Assembly: GCF_014529535.1 (NCBI RefSeq)
Contig: NW_023503374.1
Coordinates: 4,030,001 to 4,094,000 of the forward strand
DNA length: 64,000 bases
Reading direction: 5' to 3'
From: Bradysia coprophila
Taxonomy: Eukaryota; Arthropoda; Insecta; Diptera; Sciaridae
Positions 1 to 12,916 of the stretch are shown piece after piece. The translations under genes and the position numbers were made by a program. How positions within the stretch are numbered: position 1 is the stretch's first letter; every line of letters starts with the position of its first letter. The notes beneath the pieces are model-generated. The model worked only from the letters and a program-made list of their open reading frames with translations, did no database searches and was not told the origin of the DNA.

Positions 1-46
1 TCGCTCTGGCTCACACTCGTTCTTTTTTTCCCAGCATAGACAGCAA

Positions 47-988
47 TAAGGCTTACTATCGGGTCAGGTCAACCTGAAAATTTCAGGTCAGGTCCATTTG
101 ACCTGAAACCTGATAGTGACCTGATAATATAACCTGACAGGTTTCAGGTTGACCTGAAATTGTTGCTGTACAAAAATGAAAAACTTAAAATATCTGATGA
201 TGAGTCTTTTGGGAAAATGTTTCGTAGAGTAATTTTCAATTTTTACATATCAACAAATATTCACTATTTGAATCCAACAAATGTGTTTTAAGGTAACTGA
301 AAGTAGTTCGAAAACGATAAAAATCATTTTCCTGCAACCTTTACCGTGCGTAACAAGACATTAAAAAATCCAAAGAAGTCATTTTTAAGAAGCTGATGGT
401 ATGGAGTCGAAGTGTTCAAAATTGCCTTCCGTTGGGAAGAGTCACAATAGACACTACCACCAGTACAGCCATTACCCATTACGGCCACTCACGATGAGTA
501 TACTTATATGCCCACAGAGACCTATTTCTTTCTTTAATTCTGTTGACTACGAACAAATCACACTTGTTATAGTGCTAGTTACGTACTTCCGGGGAGTTCT
601 TTTTTTTTTTTTTTTTGAAAAACCAGCTTGACAACAAATCAAGTCTTTTTTACATGCAAATTTATTGCCTTAGCCATCCTCTTCTAACTCTTCTAGCAAT
701 CCATAAGCTGATAAAAATTAATTTTGGCTTTTTCTAAACGAAAGCGATGAAAACAACTCAGTGTCAAGAATAAAGGTATTATTACTCATTCCTGGGCTCT
801 TGAAAAGTCATATTATATGCGAAAACATGTTGTACAACTTTATTCAAAGTAGTTTAATTTTCATCCGAAATTCAAATTCAAGTCATCAGGTCGTATCGGG
901 TCATATCAGGTCATGACGTGAAAAATCAGGTCAGGCCAAAGTCAATTTTCTTATCAGGTCAACCTGACCTGACCTGTCGTAAGCCTTA
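47..988. mobile_element. Non-autonomous hAT-like element with 8-bp target duplication
   Basis: The element starts TAAGGCTTAC and ends GTAAGCCTTA, a perfect 10-bp terminal inverted repeat. Inside both ends lie runs of the words AGGTCA and CAGGTT in mirrored order, so the inverted similarity continues imperfectly for about 100 bp. The octamer GACAGCAA stands immediately before the element (39-46) and again immediately after it (989-996), as expected for the 8-bp duplication of hAT insertions. The middle is AT-rich and has no transposase-like reading frame, so the copy is non-autonomous. The superfamily is inferred from duplication length only. Confidence 0.82.
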
Positions 989-996
989 GACAGCAA

Positions 997-2640
997 GTTT
1001 TTTCGGTAAAAATCTAGGATTATTACTCCAGTATTTCCATTAACGAACTTAGCCCGAGTAATTTCAGTACAAACATTTTTGGAAAGCTGTCGAAAATTAC
1101 TCCGTATGATAAGTAGACTATATAGACAGACGATCTGGTTGCCCTCACGAATTTCATTCTTAGTCGAATAATATTTTTTTTAAATCTGTCAAAATTAACC
1201 TCAGGAATTTAATTCCCCTTCGAAAAAAAAGAAATTCTTTTAAGAATATCTCTTAGATCACCCGTCATACATGTATTTTCAATCATAGTAGTGAACAGTG
1301 TGTGACAAACATTTTAGAGTGTTTATCATTCGTAAGACCCATGACTTTCAATCAATGGAATAACCGTGCATTTTATCATTTACTTTCATTTGGCGTCAAT
1401 CTAGTCTGAAAGACGGTCAACAAAAAGCAGATAAGGCAGGAAGTTATGAACAATGGAATGAAATGAAAAGCCAAAATTTGATGAAATATCAATTCCAGTC
1501 AGGTCGATTGTGACTAAAGCAAACGAATGCCAATGCTGTTATAGAGATAGACAGTATAGATTCAACAAGATAATGGCTGGCAATTGTAAAAACTAAACAA
1601 AGGATGGTCCAGTTGTATGTTACCGTTTTGAGTTGCTTCAAATGTCAATATTTTAACCATAGGACGAAGAAATGTATGAAGTTAAAAGAGCTTGTAAAAA
1701 ATGCGCTGGTGATCATGATGTATGTACCTAAATGTAAATCTAAAGTAGCCAAGGACTTTTGTAAATTTTGTTCAAACAACGACCTGTATTTATTTATTTA
1801 TTTACTCGTATAGGACATTCACAACAAATTTACAAAATTTACAAGACTAGAGTCAATTGATCACATCACAAGAACACTATCGATCACAGATTTATGTCTA
1901 GGTCATTTATATATTTACATGAATCATCGTTAATGGAGAAAAAGTCTGTGAGCTCACCACTGTATTTACTTTCACTATGTGGTGAATCGTCTGAACTCCA
2001 TGTCCACAGTCGCAAATTGCATCTTGTCTTCAGCTTCAGTAAGGAGTTTGGTGAGATGAGGGTTAAATGTCATCGCCCTGTAAAGGACGTATTACTCAAA
2101 TACAGATTTAATTGATATTGCTTGACGATCCTAGACTAAATGATGTTGAGTTAAAACGCCTTTGATTATGTAATAGTTGAGTCAACAAGATGTTATAAAA
2201 ATAACGTGACTTTAGGTCCTTGATATTTTTTATCTCTTTAATGAGCCTTAAAGTATGCTGCAAAGTATATTTGATTGACATGAAGTTGCGAGTATAGGAA
2301 GGTAATGAAAATCGTGTACTTGTCGGAAACATGCACGTACATGCTTCTCTAAATATTAAAATTGATTTACGACATCTTGTTGGATTGTAGATGACCAGTT
2401 TCTATTTGGAAATATGAAATATTTCCCAGAAAAGTGTTCGTTAAAATTCCTTAGCAATCAAACTTATAATATTTACATTGGCTCTTATGGAAAAGTGATT
2501 GACGTTTAATACTCCCTATACTGGCAATGTTATATTCTATCATAAATAGAGGTTTAGCTTAAGTCCATAAAAAAAAACTGGCGGCCGAAAAAAGCGACAA
2601 AAATTTATTTATTTTTCAAAGTTTCCCTGGTAAGGGAATG
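997..2640. other. AT-rich intergenic DNA, no gene seen
   Basis: Only short, unconvincing open frames occur here, none with recognisable domains, and no clear repeat was noted. It lies downstream of the leftmost peritrophin gene, whose 3' untranslated region should fall in its last few hundred bases. Confidence 0.5.
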
Positions 2641-3694
2641 CTAGCCGGAGTTAACTTGGTCGTCGTAGTCGATAACACTTCGAAACTTCTCAAAGTATCC
2701 TTTACTCCATCTATGATTCTCCCGATCACAATTGGCTTCGTGTGGAAAGTCACACAATCCAGAACCGGCATTAAAGTGCAAACCGTCCGCACACGTGAAT
2801 TCATGGGGAAATCCATTAGCGCATATGAAATATATGGAACAAGATGAGGGATGTGGATGTGGGCCGTCGCTTGGACACCTGAATATAGGGTCTTCTGGAA
2901 CGTCTGGCGGAAGTACTGGCTTCGCATTGCAGTCGGTTAAGTTTGGAAACGTACATAGGCCAGAAATTGGATCGAAGTGAAGCTCTCTGTTGCCTGTGAA
3001 GAAATAAGATTATCGGTTGAACATGTTGGGATTTCACAGAAGAAAATTACATTCTTGTCGAACAGGGTCAGGATCACCAACGCAGATGTGAAATCTATGA
3101 AGGAAATTTGAATAATTAAAAAAAAAATTCTAACCAAAAAATGCAACTTAAAAATACACTGAACAGTTGTTAGGGTCACGAATTGCAATGATACTTCCAT
3201 CAATTGGCAACCTATCTGGGCATCTGAATCTCAATGAGCACTGTACTACCGATTCCAAGTCACACTGTCCGGTTATGTTGTTAAATTGCAATCCTGGCTG
3301 ACACATTAATTGCGACGGAACGCCGCCTATGCATCGGATGAACGATCGGCAACTTCTATCCATAATATGAGTGGAAATCGTTTGATTGCTAGGACATCGG
3401 AAGCATTGAACATTTTCAGGCCAATCACAACCGCGAGTCAATGGGTTAAAATTGAACTCTGGAGGGCAGTTTCCGGGCTCGGGACCATGCGGTCCACATC
3501 TGTACCAAGCGTTACAATCTCTCACATTCGGTATGAACGCGTCTGGCTCCTCTTCGTCGCAAATAGTTGCATTCTGCGCCGTTGTTATTGTAACGAGAAC
3601 AAATGAGGCAAAGATCACGTAACAAATCTTATCTAGAAGATCACAATGGAATTAAAAGTAGTTGTCGTCGTCGGTCTTCATCCTTACCAATCAT
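2641..3694 (-). CDS. Secreted peritrophin-like protein with four CBM14 chitin-binding domains
   Basis: I assemble four coding exons on the minus strand: 3688-3694, 3158-3632, 3051-3094 and 2641-2993. They total 879 nt (292 residues) in one continuous frame, and every junction is GT-AG. The first exon is only 7 nt. Residues 1-22 form a hydrophobic signal peptide ending near TTAQ. Four peritrophin-A (CBM14) domains follow at about 26-79, 80-134, 138-197 and 213-264, each with the six-Cys pattern and aromatic residues such as CRSFIRC and CSIYFIC. A short Asp/Lys-rich tail ends the protein. CBM14 proteins bind chitin fibres, typically in the peritrophic matrix or cuticle. The third domain is split by two introns, leaving a 44-nt exon. 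Family and structure are well supported; the exact tissue is not shown by the sequence. Confidence 0.9.
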
Positions 3695-3764
3695 TTTAAC
3701 TTTGGTCAACTAAATTTAACACACACGTTGTTACACTCTTCTTGTAAGACTACGCGACAGTAAG

Positions 3765-3773
3765 TCTTAAATA
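3765..3773 (-). promoter_or_regulatory. Candidate TATA box of the 2641-3694 gene
   Basis: TATTTAAGA on the minus strand lies about 70 nt upstream of the start codon. The same nonamer stands about 104 nt upstream of the start of the related gene at 18174-19434, which supports a shared core promoter. Not experimentally shown. Confidence 0.45.
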
Positions 3774-5504
3774 TCCAACAATTCCATTGATTGTTATCAG
3801 TGAGTCTCAAAATATTTGCATCGACCGTCATAAGATTGATAACGATGCGTTAGGTATCAAATGCTAGATATTGTAAGTGCTAATCAATAAAAAACAAATT
3901 CAGCTGCCAACTTAAAATTCACTTTTATATCTTAAGCTGCTCTGGTGCAGATAACGTTTTTTTTTCACATGGAAGTGTTTTATCATCGAAAGGTTGTGAA
4001 GGCACAAAGTGACAACCGGATGTTTTGACTATTTTATCTGATATAATTTCAAGTAGCTAGTGGTCATTGTCTAAAAGATTCTCATATTTATCGACTCATG
4101 GTGGTATAGAAAACCAGAGTTTATTTACTGGCACTTGTTGTGCCACTTATCTGCTCAATTTTATAAAATAATGAATGGCACTGATACCGACTGATGAATG
4201 AATTTTGAGATTATTTTCTGGATTTTATTGTTAAAACGGGCTGAATTCTTTGAACGCGATATCTTATTTTAAAATGTAAGCCCTGTAAGCCTTTTGAAGT
4301 AGTTCCAAAAATTGTTGCAAAACATCTTAAGAACAATTTTCCATCTACAATTATTGCAACTACTTCAGGCGGGTAGGATGGAATTTCCTATTTTCCCCCG
4401 AGGTGAACACAACGTTTTTCATGTTTTAGTGTGATTAACCAATAACCGTTTTTCTTCACGAAACAAAAACATCAATTTGTTGCGTAGAAAAGTACATCAG
4501 AATGATGCGATGGTAATACACAACAGACCTGTAAACAAGTCAAATGCTCATGTATGATAGTCTGATCCTTCTACAGAGACGATGTGCAATGTGTCTGCAT
4601 TTGTTGGATTGCTTGCCAAATAGACGACTAAGTCACCATTAAACATGGTAAACTCGAACGCTAAGCGTTCATCACACCAGCAACGAATCCGTGCTATTAG
4701 ACAAGCACATTGTCGAAAACAAGAACTGTTCCACTGTTCCGATCTGAGAGATGATTTAGGTGCACATTTCAATCAGTCAAAAAACCCTTAAAGGGTAAAT
4801 GTGACGCAAGTCTTTATCTTTCTTACAAAATAACTAATATCGCTGAGGGTGGCACATGGTTCGCAAACGTTTTATCAACAAAAACTGAAAATTGACCTAA
4901 CAATTTGTGAAAGAAAGTTTCACAAAAAGAAATTTGCGTCACAAGTGGCGATGGAAGTTAGGAAATGTCATCCCAAAATTTAGGAAAATACCCGTCACCA
5001 TACTGGCGACATGAGATTTTGGGAACTGACCTCTGGAGACCTTCAACTATCCTTAAAAACAAAATACAGTTGAATAAAACTGATGTACGCTCACTTTATC
5101 CTTGAGTTCTAGCGTTCAAAGTCACTTTGCTCTAGTAATTCATTCGGTTAAAATGATAAAAAAACATCCGAAAAGTTCAGATAATTTCTCATTTTATTTA
5201 GAGAAAAATGTCTGTGGGAAGGGGGGGCTTCATAGCGGTATATCTCATGTTGTTCTGATACGTACAAGCTCGGCCAGCTAGATCTGAAAGTACTAGTCAC
5301 CAGCTTTCCTACGCGCACCATAACGTCAAATTTTATTTAGAACTGTCCAGGGAAATTGAGTTTAAAGTTAGCGGTATTTCCGGTACACTTTTCAGGGAAC
5401 CCAGGATAACTCAGTGAATTTCAAATTTTCCAAAAAAAATTGTTTTAGAGATTTTAGGTATTGAGCCAACCTTTCAGATTCTGATCCAACAATAAAACGA
5501 GCCA
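3774..5504. other. Intergenic DNA, no gene seen
   Basis: AT-rich sequence without a convincing open frame. The 74-codon frame near 4548-4772 has no recognisable motif. No strong repeat was seen before the Helentron-like element begins at 5505. Confidence 0.45.
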
Positions 5505-7239
5505 TCAGAACAGTCGGAGCGTTTGCTGCGACTGAGCCCCGTACAAACCCGTATATCTATTGCGTACGTGACCCTATTGCGTCTGTCACCCTACTTTGAC
5601 CGTAAACCTATTGCGCCGGTTAATGTAGTTAAAGTAAAATTATTATGGAATGTGTACATCTTAGAAATTGCGCATAGCGCAATTACGAAGCCCCGTACGA
5701 CGTTCCTTTCAAATGAAACAAAAATTTCAAATAGCTCTAAAATTTTAATTTATTGAGTATAAATACACATAGGGCCCTAGTACCGGCCTTAGTCGGAGGA
5801 CCCAAATTTTTTTTTTCAACTACATTCTATTCGGCCTTCGATTACCTTCTAAATTAAACAAAAATTACGACAAACGGATGAAATTTACGCGAGTTGTATG
5901 TAAAATACACATAGGGCCCTAGTACCAGCCTTAGTCCGAGGACCCAAATTATTTTTTTTTTCAACTACATTCTATTCGGCCTTTGATTACCCTCCAAATG
6001 AAACAAAAAATACGGAAAACGGATGAAATTTGCTCGAGTTCTATGTAAAATACACATAGTGCCCTATTAGCGGCCTTTGTCCGAGGACCCAAATTTAATT
6101 TTTTTTCAACAACATTCTATTCGGCCTTTGATTACCTTCCAAATGAAACAAAAATTACGAAAAACGGATGAAATTTGCTCGAGTTATATGTAAAATACGC
6201 ATAAGGCCCTAGTAGCGGCCTTAGTCCGAGGACCCAAATTTAATTTTTTTTTCAACAACATTCTATTCGGCCTTTGATTACCTTCCAAATGACACAAAAA
6301 TTACGAAAAACGAATGAAATTTACTCGAGTTCAATGTAAAATACACATAGGGCCCTAGTAGTGGCCTTAGTCCAAGGACCCAAATTTAATTTTTTTTCAA
6401 CAACATTCTATTCGGTCTTTGATTACCTTCCAAATGAAACAAAAATTACGAAAAACGGATGAAATTTGCTCGAGTTATATGTAAAATACACATAGGGCCA
6501 TAGTAGCGGCCTTAGTCCAAGGACCCAAATTTAATTTTTTTTTTCAACAACATTCTATTCGGTGTTCGATTATCTTTCAAATGAAACAAAAATTACGAAA
6601 AACGGATGAAATTTACTCGAGTTGTATGTAAAATACGCATAGGGCCCTAGTAGCGGCCTTAGTCCGAGGACCCAAATTTAATTTTTTTTCAACAACATTC
6701 TATTCGGTGTTCGATTATCTTTCAAATGAAACAAAAATTACGAAAAACGGATGAAATTTACTCGAGTTGTATGTAAAATACGCATAGGGCACTAGTAGCT
6801 TTTCACTTCTAAGGCCCTAACTCACGGTCCACTCACCCGATTTTAAAAAACTTTTTTTTCCTGGATTGGTATTGACAATACCTATTATTTGCCGTGTCAT
6901 TTACATTTCCATCGTTTATTTTGCCATAAATATCACCAAAAGACCTTAAATCACTTAGGTGGCCCTAACTCACGAAGGGCCGACCCGAATATGCCCATCT
7001 TCGAACTTAGCCTCACTATTTTGACTATCTTTCAGGGAAAAAAAAAAAATTTGAAATCGGATTTGATTTACTCAAGATATCGACGTGACAGACAGACGGA
7101 CAGACGGCCCAAATTTTTATTGCGGATTCGTCATCTATGAACATAGGCAAACACTTTGCCCTTACCGTCTGCTTCGAATTCCATCAATTACACACGGCAT
7201 CTTAATCCTATAAGCCCCTTCGTACTTCGTACGGGGCTA
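5505..7239 (-). mobile_element. HINE-like (Helentron-derived, DINE-1-type) element with tandem core
   Basis: Read on the minus strand, the element starts at 7239 with TAGCCCCGTACGAAGTAC, then carries a GTCY-type microsatellite near 7085-7110. The core (about 5760-6790) holds seven or so tandem units of ~145 bp built around the words GGCCCTAGTAGCGGCC and AACATTCTATTCGG. It ends with the inverted subterminal copy GTACGGGGCT, then a hairpin (AGTCGCAGC-AAAC-GCTCCGACT) and GTTCTGA at 5505. This order (subterminal inverted repeat, GTCY microsatellite, tandem core, 3' hairpin) is that known for Drosophila DINE-1/HINE elements. No replication-helicase protein is encoded. Family name is inference from architecture. 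Confidence 0.72.
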
Positions 7240-7525
7240 AAAATATTCAGTTTTGACGGAGATATTTCACTTTTTAGTTTTACACTAAAACCGGTTTTTA
7301 CGGTTCAAAACACCAAAAAAAAAAAATGTAGTTAGGAAAGTCTGCTCCGCAACCATATCCAATCGTCAAAAATCAAAAAAGTTCTGAATCGAGCAGGATG
7401 ACATAAGAACCCGGACTATAAAGCCGTTTCTGAATATTACTTACGTTTTAATCATGGTGGACTACTTCTTCTAATAAGTCTACTACTAGATTTTATTGTT
7501 ATTAAATGGACTAAGTTGAGAACGA

Positions 7526-7625
7526 GGGGTGAACCACACTTTTTTTCGAAGGATTATTTGGGATTGTTTCGTGATTATTTGGTGATTATTTGTACCCAAT
7601 TAATCACCAAATAATCTCAAAATAA
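7526..7625. repeat. Cluster of GATTATTTG words beside a CGAGGGGTGA end
   Basis: CGAGGGGTGAACCACAC at 7526 resembles the termini of the elements at 41149 and 46632. It is followed by repeated GATTATTTG words and their inverse CAAATAATC. Further GATTATTTG words lie at about 10195-10420, beyond the LINE relic. No matching right terminus was found, so this may be a solo end. Confidence 0.35.
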
Positions 7626-7644
7626 TATTTCAAAATTTACATAA

Positions 7645-9950
7645 CAAGTGATAAAAAGTCTGAAAGTACTGTTTCAACACCATCATATCTGTTCTATGGA
7701 GAAAATATGATTTTGTCTGAAGTAGGAGCTCAACAAGGAGACCCAGCCGGTCCGTTAGCATTCAGCCTTGCAATCCAGCCAATTGTCAATTCATTTACAT
7801 CAGATTTAAATTTATGGTATTTAGACGATGGACCGTTATGCGATTTCCCAGAAGAGGTATTGGCCGATAAATGCGAGCTATATTTTTGCAATGGTCAAAG
7901 ATGAAAACTTGATTTCCGAATTCGAAAAAATGGCTCCATACATTCAAGTAGCAAACTCAGTCAATTTAAATTTACTCGGATCACCAATCTTGGAAGACGG
8001 TTTTGATCATTTTTCAAGTGAGGCCTTCGCAAGATTATCAGCTCTTTTCGATCGTCTACCAAAATTGAATGCACATGTGGGATATGTTATCTTAAAGAAA
8101 TGTTTCGGGATTCCAAAGTTGACATATCTCTTGCGGACTAGTCCGGTTTGGAAACATGGAAATTTTACTTCAAGAGTTGATAAAGCAATGAAAAATTCTT
8201 TGGAAACAATTTTGAACATTCAAAACAATGAGGAGCAATGGAAACAAGCAAGTTTGCCAATAAAACTTGGTGGATTGGGTATTAGAAAATCTGAGGACTA
8301 AGCACTACCATCGTTTCTATCATCAAGTTATGGATCAAAGAATCTCGTTTCACAAATAATGAATAATTCGGCGAGTTTTTGATTCATCATTTTGAGGATG
8401 CAGTTACAGAATGGAACAAGCTAAATCCAAATCAAATACCCAAAGTACCAGAACTTCAACGTAATTGGGATTCGATTAATTTAAAAAGAATTATCAAGTC
8501 AATGAATGGTGATTTGTGTTTATTCGCCGTGGCAAGATCAATGGTATTCGTTGTTTATCGGGTATATGCGGCGTTATATAAAAGATCTAGTTTTCTCTAT
8601 TCAAATTCGCTATATTTCGACTCCTTGTTTTGGGTCTTCATCAGGCTGATAACAAAAAATTGGAAAAAAACCAAAAGTTTTAGTGTTGAGTATGGTGGCT
8701 TAGGTTGAGTTATATTTACCTCAAAAAATTGTAAAAAAAAAAAAATATCACATTAAAAATGAGCTATGCTCTTGTCAATTTAAAAAAATAAAATCAGCTA
8801 GGCTGTCTACTCTAAAAATATGAGTTGCAGGTCCAATAAATAAGAATAAATAAATAAAAAAAATTTCGAAAACATTGCACTTAGAGGCTAATATCACAGA
8901 TGAGTTTGCATGCACTAAAACATTTTTTCTTTGTCATTGCTAATTGTCAAACGCTATCGGTTTCTGTTAGTGCATGCAAACTCATCTGTGATATTAGCCT
9001 CTAAGTGCAATGTTTTCGAAAAATTTTTTATTTATTTATTCTTATTTATTGGACCTGCAACTCATATTTTTAGAGTAGACAGCCTAGCTGATTTTATTTT
9101 TTTAAATTGACAAGAGCATAGCTCATTTTTAATGTGATATTTTTTTTTTTTTACAATTTTTTGAGGTAAATATAACCCAACCTAAGCCACCATCCTCAAC
9201 ACTAAAACTTTTGGTTTTTTCCAATTTTTTGTTATCAGCCTGATGAAGACCCAAAACAAGGAGTCGAAATATAGCGAATTTGAATAGAGAAAACTAGATC
9301 TTTTATATAACGCCGCATATACCCGATAAACAACGAATACCATTCAAAGTCAATGAATTTCAACTCTCCTCAAGAAAATTCAAGATTTTTGGCTTCTCAA
9401 ACAGTGGAATCCGGTCATTGGCTAAACGCAATTCCTTCTGCTAATGTTGGTACTTTCTTAAACAACAATCAATTACGAATTGGCATGGCACTGCGATTAG
9501 GAAGCGACATTTGCAGGCCACACACTTGTAATTGCGGTGAAAATGTGAAATCAGATGGCCGTCATGGATTGAATTGTGTAAATAGAAAGGCAGATTCTCA
9601 CGGCATTCAAAAATGAACGATACAACCGCAAGAGTTCTACGATCAATCGAGGTACCAGCAAAATTGGAACCGACCGGTCTTAATACGCATGATGAGTGCG
9701 TCCGATGTGAGATGTAGTGCTGCCACAACTGCGACGACGGCAAACGTCCAGATGGTATGTCTTTGAATCCGTGGACAAAAGGACAATGCGTTATATGGGA
9801 CGTTACCTGCGCGTTAACACATTTGCAGATTCGTATATCAAACATTGGAAAAAGTTACCGGTGACCCAAGATCCATTAAATTTCTATATCAACGAATTTC
9901 GTTGGCGATACAGCAAAACAATGCTGCATGTGTGATGGGTATAATTCCGG
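7645..9950 (+). pseudogene. Decayed non-LTR retrotransposon ORF (RT plus restriction-like endonuclease end)
   Basis: The translation in shifting plus frames contains the reverse-transcriptase palm motifs GAQQGDPAGPLAFSL and LWYLDDG (about 7725-7830). A thumb region follows, ending ASLPIKLGGLGIR (8250-8290). After the foldback insertion come the segments SRFLASQTVESGHWLNAIPS (from 9383) and CNCGENVKSDGRHGLNC (about 9528-9580), a zinc-binding CxC...H...C pattern. The last is [10 protein letters not shown]...CVIWDVTC (9740-9812), which resembles the PD...D core of restriction-like endonucleases in R2-type LINEs. Several frameshifts and stops break the frame, and the 5' half is missing. Class is inferred from these motifs. 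Confidence 0.75.
8508..9346. mobile_element. Foldback element inserted in the LINE relic
   Basis: Two nearly identical inverted arms, 8540-8922 and 8965-9344, flank a 42-nt spacer, so a transcript would fold into a hairpin of about 380 bp. The insertion splits the LINE frame after the residues RIIKSMN, which resumes at FNSPQENSRF. The 12-mer AAGTCAATGAAT is present on both sides (8496-8507 and 9347-9358), consistent with a target duplication. About 30 nt at the left end lie outside the paired arms. No protein is encoded. Confidence 0.8.
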
Positions 9951-11837
9951 ACACTGTGCAGATGGATGAAATTTTTTATTTATAAAATGTTATAATTTTG
10001 TCAAGCATGAATAAACAACACCTTCAGGGACAAAAAGTCCTGTTTTCGTGTCAACTTTGTTGATTTTGATCTTGATTTTTCAATTTTTTGACTGATTTTA
10101 CACGCTGTAAGCTCCAAATAACTTCTTCGGTTATTCTGGTGGTGTAATACGTTAATTTGGACTTTGAGGAGAAACTCGGAGCAAAAAAGAAAATATAAAT
10201 ATATTGTGATTATTTCGAGGATTATTTGAGATTTTTTTTTGAGGCCGTTTGAGTCACTCTTGAGGCTACTGCAGGCTTAAAAACTTGTCATTATTCATTT
10301 GTTCGTCATATTATGGAAGTGGCATCGAAACTGGATATTTTGGATGGTATTTGCTAAATGACAAGTTGATTATTTGGATTATCTGATTATTTTGTGATTA
10401 TTTGGGAGTGGGTGAGAATGTGCAATATTTTTTGTAGCTTCGGAGGATACAGGAAAAAGTCTTCAGCTTAAATTTAGATACTGAGTTGAATGTTGAGGGA
10501 TTTTTGAATGTATGTATATCTCACACACACACACACACATAAGAAGCTTAAATTTTCGGCTAACAATACAAATTGTTTTGTTTGTCAAAAATGTAAGTCA
10601 CAAAAAATAATTGTAGTCAGTTGGTCTCACTGAATAGATTGATGGATTTCGATAATATTTTGATCAAATTAAAAAAGGGAAATTCCTTTCGACTCATACT
10701 CTTCATATTTTTGATGAAGTGAGATGTGTATGTTCATAACCTTGTTGTCAGTGTTGTGCAGAATTCTTCCAAAAGATCGCATGTAAACATTTTCTTAACA
10801 AGTATGTGTCACGCCACAACATGGTCAACTTACTAAAACATGCATTGATAACAATCGAACAGCAAAGAAACGCCGCTTTCCATTCCGAAATTAGGAGAGG
10901 GATTCTTTTGAAAAATAGCCTATCAAAAAATCGTCGATGCTTGTGTGGTAGATTGGGACATATTAAGTTTAAAATTTATCCAACATAAAATCCATAAAAT
11001 GGAGCAATTGAAAGGAGGGGTAAAAATGTGATTACTTCGGCGAATTTCTAACGGTTGCTGTGCATCCGAAATGCAACGAAAACACGGTTTCCCTTAATTT
11101 CTACTGGTATTACCTTTCCAACGACACCGAACATGCATGGGTAGTGTATCGAAGAATGTGGTTTTAAAGTGTAAATTTGAGATTCACTTTTTCGAATGGA
11201 ACTTAACCATAGACGGACAAGGCGTTAAAAGCCCAGAAACTTAATTTCCTGAGAGACGTTTTAACTGGATTGAAAACGACTTCGGTTTTGATTAGGAGAA
11301 TCGATCGAAATGAAGACAGAAGTAGCTCGAAACTTCACGAACGCGATAATGGAAAACGGTCTTTTCCAAATGTCGTCGTTCAAGAACTCGTCATGCAACT
11401 TTTCGTAACACGACAGTATAACAATCCACTTTTTCTCTCTCATACTCTTTATATCTTATCCTCTTTCAATGCATATTATGTTATGTGAGTGCATATCTTT
11501 GTTATGTGTACGTATTTTGTTGTTATGCAGTACTATAGACTTATAACACCATTATATGAATGAGAGGTATATACGACACGACATGTAGAAGAAAAACGTG
11601 GGCTGGTAATATATGTGTTGGACATTCTGATTTTGAGCTTGTTAGACGTAAAATTGTATGAGACGATGAAGCGCGCTGCAGTTCCGTTTATACAATTTTG
11701 ACCTCTTACTAGCTCCAAATCGGTGTTACCAACATAGGTTTTTTTATCCCACAAATATTCACTTTGTCGTATATATCACTCTTTCATAAATGGTAATACC
11801 TCCGGCTTTTATATACGGTGTTTAAGTGAGACATAAT
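9951..11837. other. Intergenic DNA with a short foldback-related fragment
   Basis: Mostly unannotatable AT-rich DNA with GATTATTTG words at 10195-10420 and a short CA microsatellite near 10523. A fragment at about 10890-10960 (GGGATTCTTTTGAAAAA and CGATGCTTGTGTGG) matches the arm of the foldback at 19792-20103, so it is probably a decayed copy. No gene recognised. Confidence 0.45.
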
Positions 11838-12903
11838 TCAATTCAATTCAATTCAACTTTATTTATCACAGGACAAAAAGGAAAAACCTTGTACAAATAT
11901 CCTTACGATTAAATTCACACTATAAAACTCTCTCTATCAACACAACGGAAAGAAAAAAACAAATTCAAACGAGAAACATTAAAAACACAAAACTACTTCA
12001 ATGCGGCAATAAATGAGAAAATAATAACATAAATGAACAAAAACTTACTCCAAGGTGCTACCAGACACTACGTCCAAGAACATTTAACATATGATGAATC
12101 GGAACAAAATAGTCCAAAAACGGATTTTCCCAATCACAGAGCCGACAAGCAAGCCCAATCCGTACAAACCGATCGAGAACGACTTTAGTGAGGACGAAAA
12201 AGATCCAGACACGCGTCAGAAAACCTGGACAGGGAGTTAGGCATTTTCACACCGACAGGAATCGCATTATAGTCAGCGACGGTTCTAACAAAGAACTACC
12301 TGTTGTACTGGACAGAAACATGTCTCGGAATATCATATTGACGACTACGCACAGACCTTCCATCAGCCAGCTTATCGAAGAGAAACTTCGGTTCCCTAAA
12401 CAGAACAAGGCCATGCATAAACGAGCAACGCCGACGCTTCAGATACGTCATAATGTCACAACCTAGCAATCCTTCAACGTGATCCCGAGTACTGTCGTAG
12501 CGTCTCAATCCACAAAACGCACACAGGCACTAAAAGCTCCCTCCAACGACCGAGCATCAGCGGCCGACAAATTTGTCGAATAAACCGAGTCACAATACGT
12601 AAAGGCCGGCAGTACAAGAGACTTAATCAGCATCATTCGAATCTTACGAGAGAAAACATGACCTTGATGCCAGAGACTACGAAGTCTAGCAAATACCCTG
12701 GAACAGATCAAGCGCACCTGGTCTCTGAATGTCAGTCTTTTGTCCATGACAAGTCCTAGGTTAAGAACCTTGTCTGCATATGGAATGACTACACCACCTA
12801 GCAGGACAGGAGGGAACAAATTCGACGACAAGAATCTAGAATCCTCGAATACAATGGCTTGGGACTTATTGGCATTTAGCTTCAAAATAAGGCGAAACGA
12901 CAA
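11838..12903 (-). pseudogene. 5'-truncated LINE reverse-transcriptase fragment with TTGAA tail
   Basis: On the minus strand, 12903-12505 encodes 130-odd residues of the C-terminal reverse-transcriptase/connection region of a jockey/CR1-like LINE. Diagnostic segments are LKLNANKSQAIVF, VLNLGLVMDKRLTF, SRKIRMMLIKSLVLPAF and YCDSVYS. After frameshifts the characteristic ending NAIPVGVKMPNSLSRFSD is readable near 12200. The 3' end at 11838-11860 is a run of (TTGAA)n, a typical LINE tail. The FADD catalytic box is absent because the copy is truncated upstream. Clade is approximate. Confidence 0.78.
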
Positions 12904-12916
12904 CCTATTTTTCTAT

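Noticed and set aside
9441..9845. 134-codon minus-strand frame
   Set aside because: It is antisense to the zinc-site/endonuclease part of the LINE relic, whose plus-strand translation carries the recognisable motifs.
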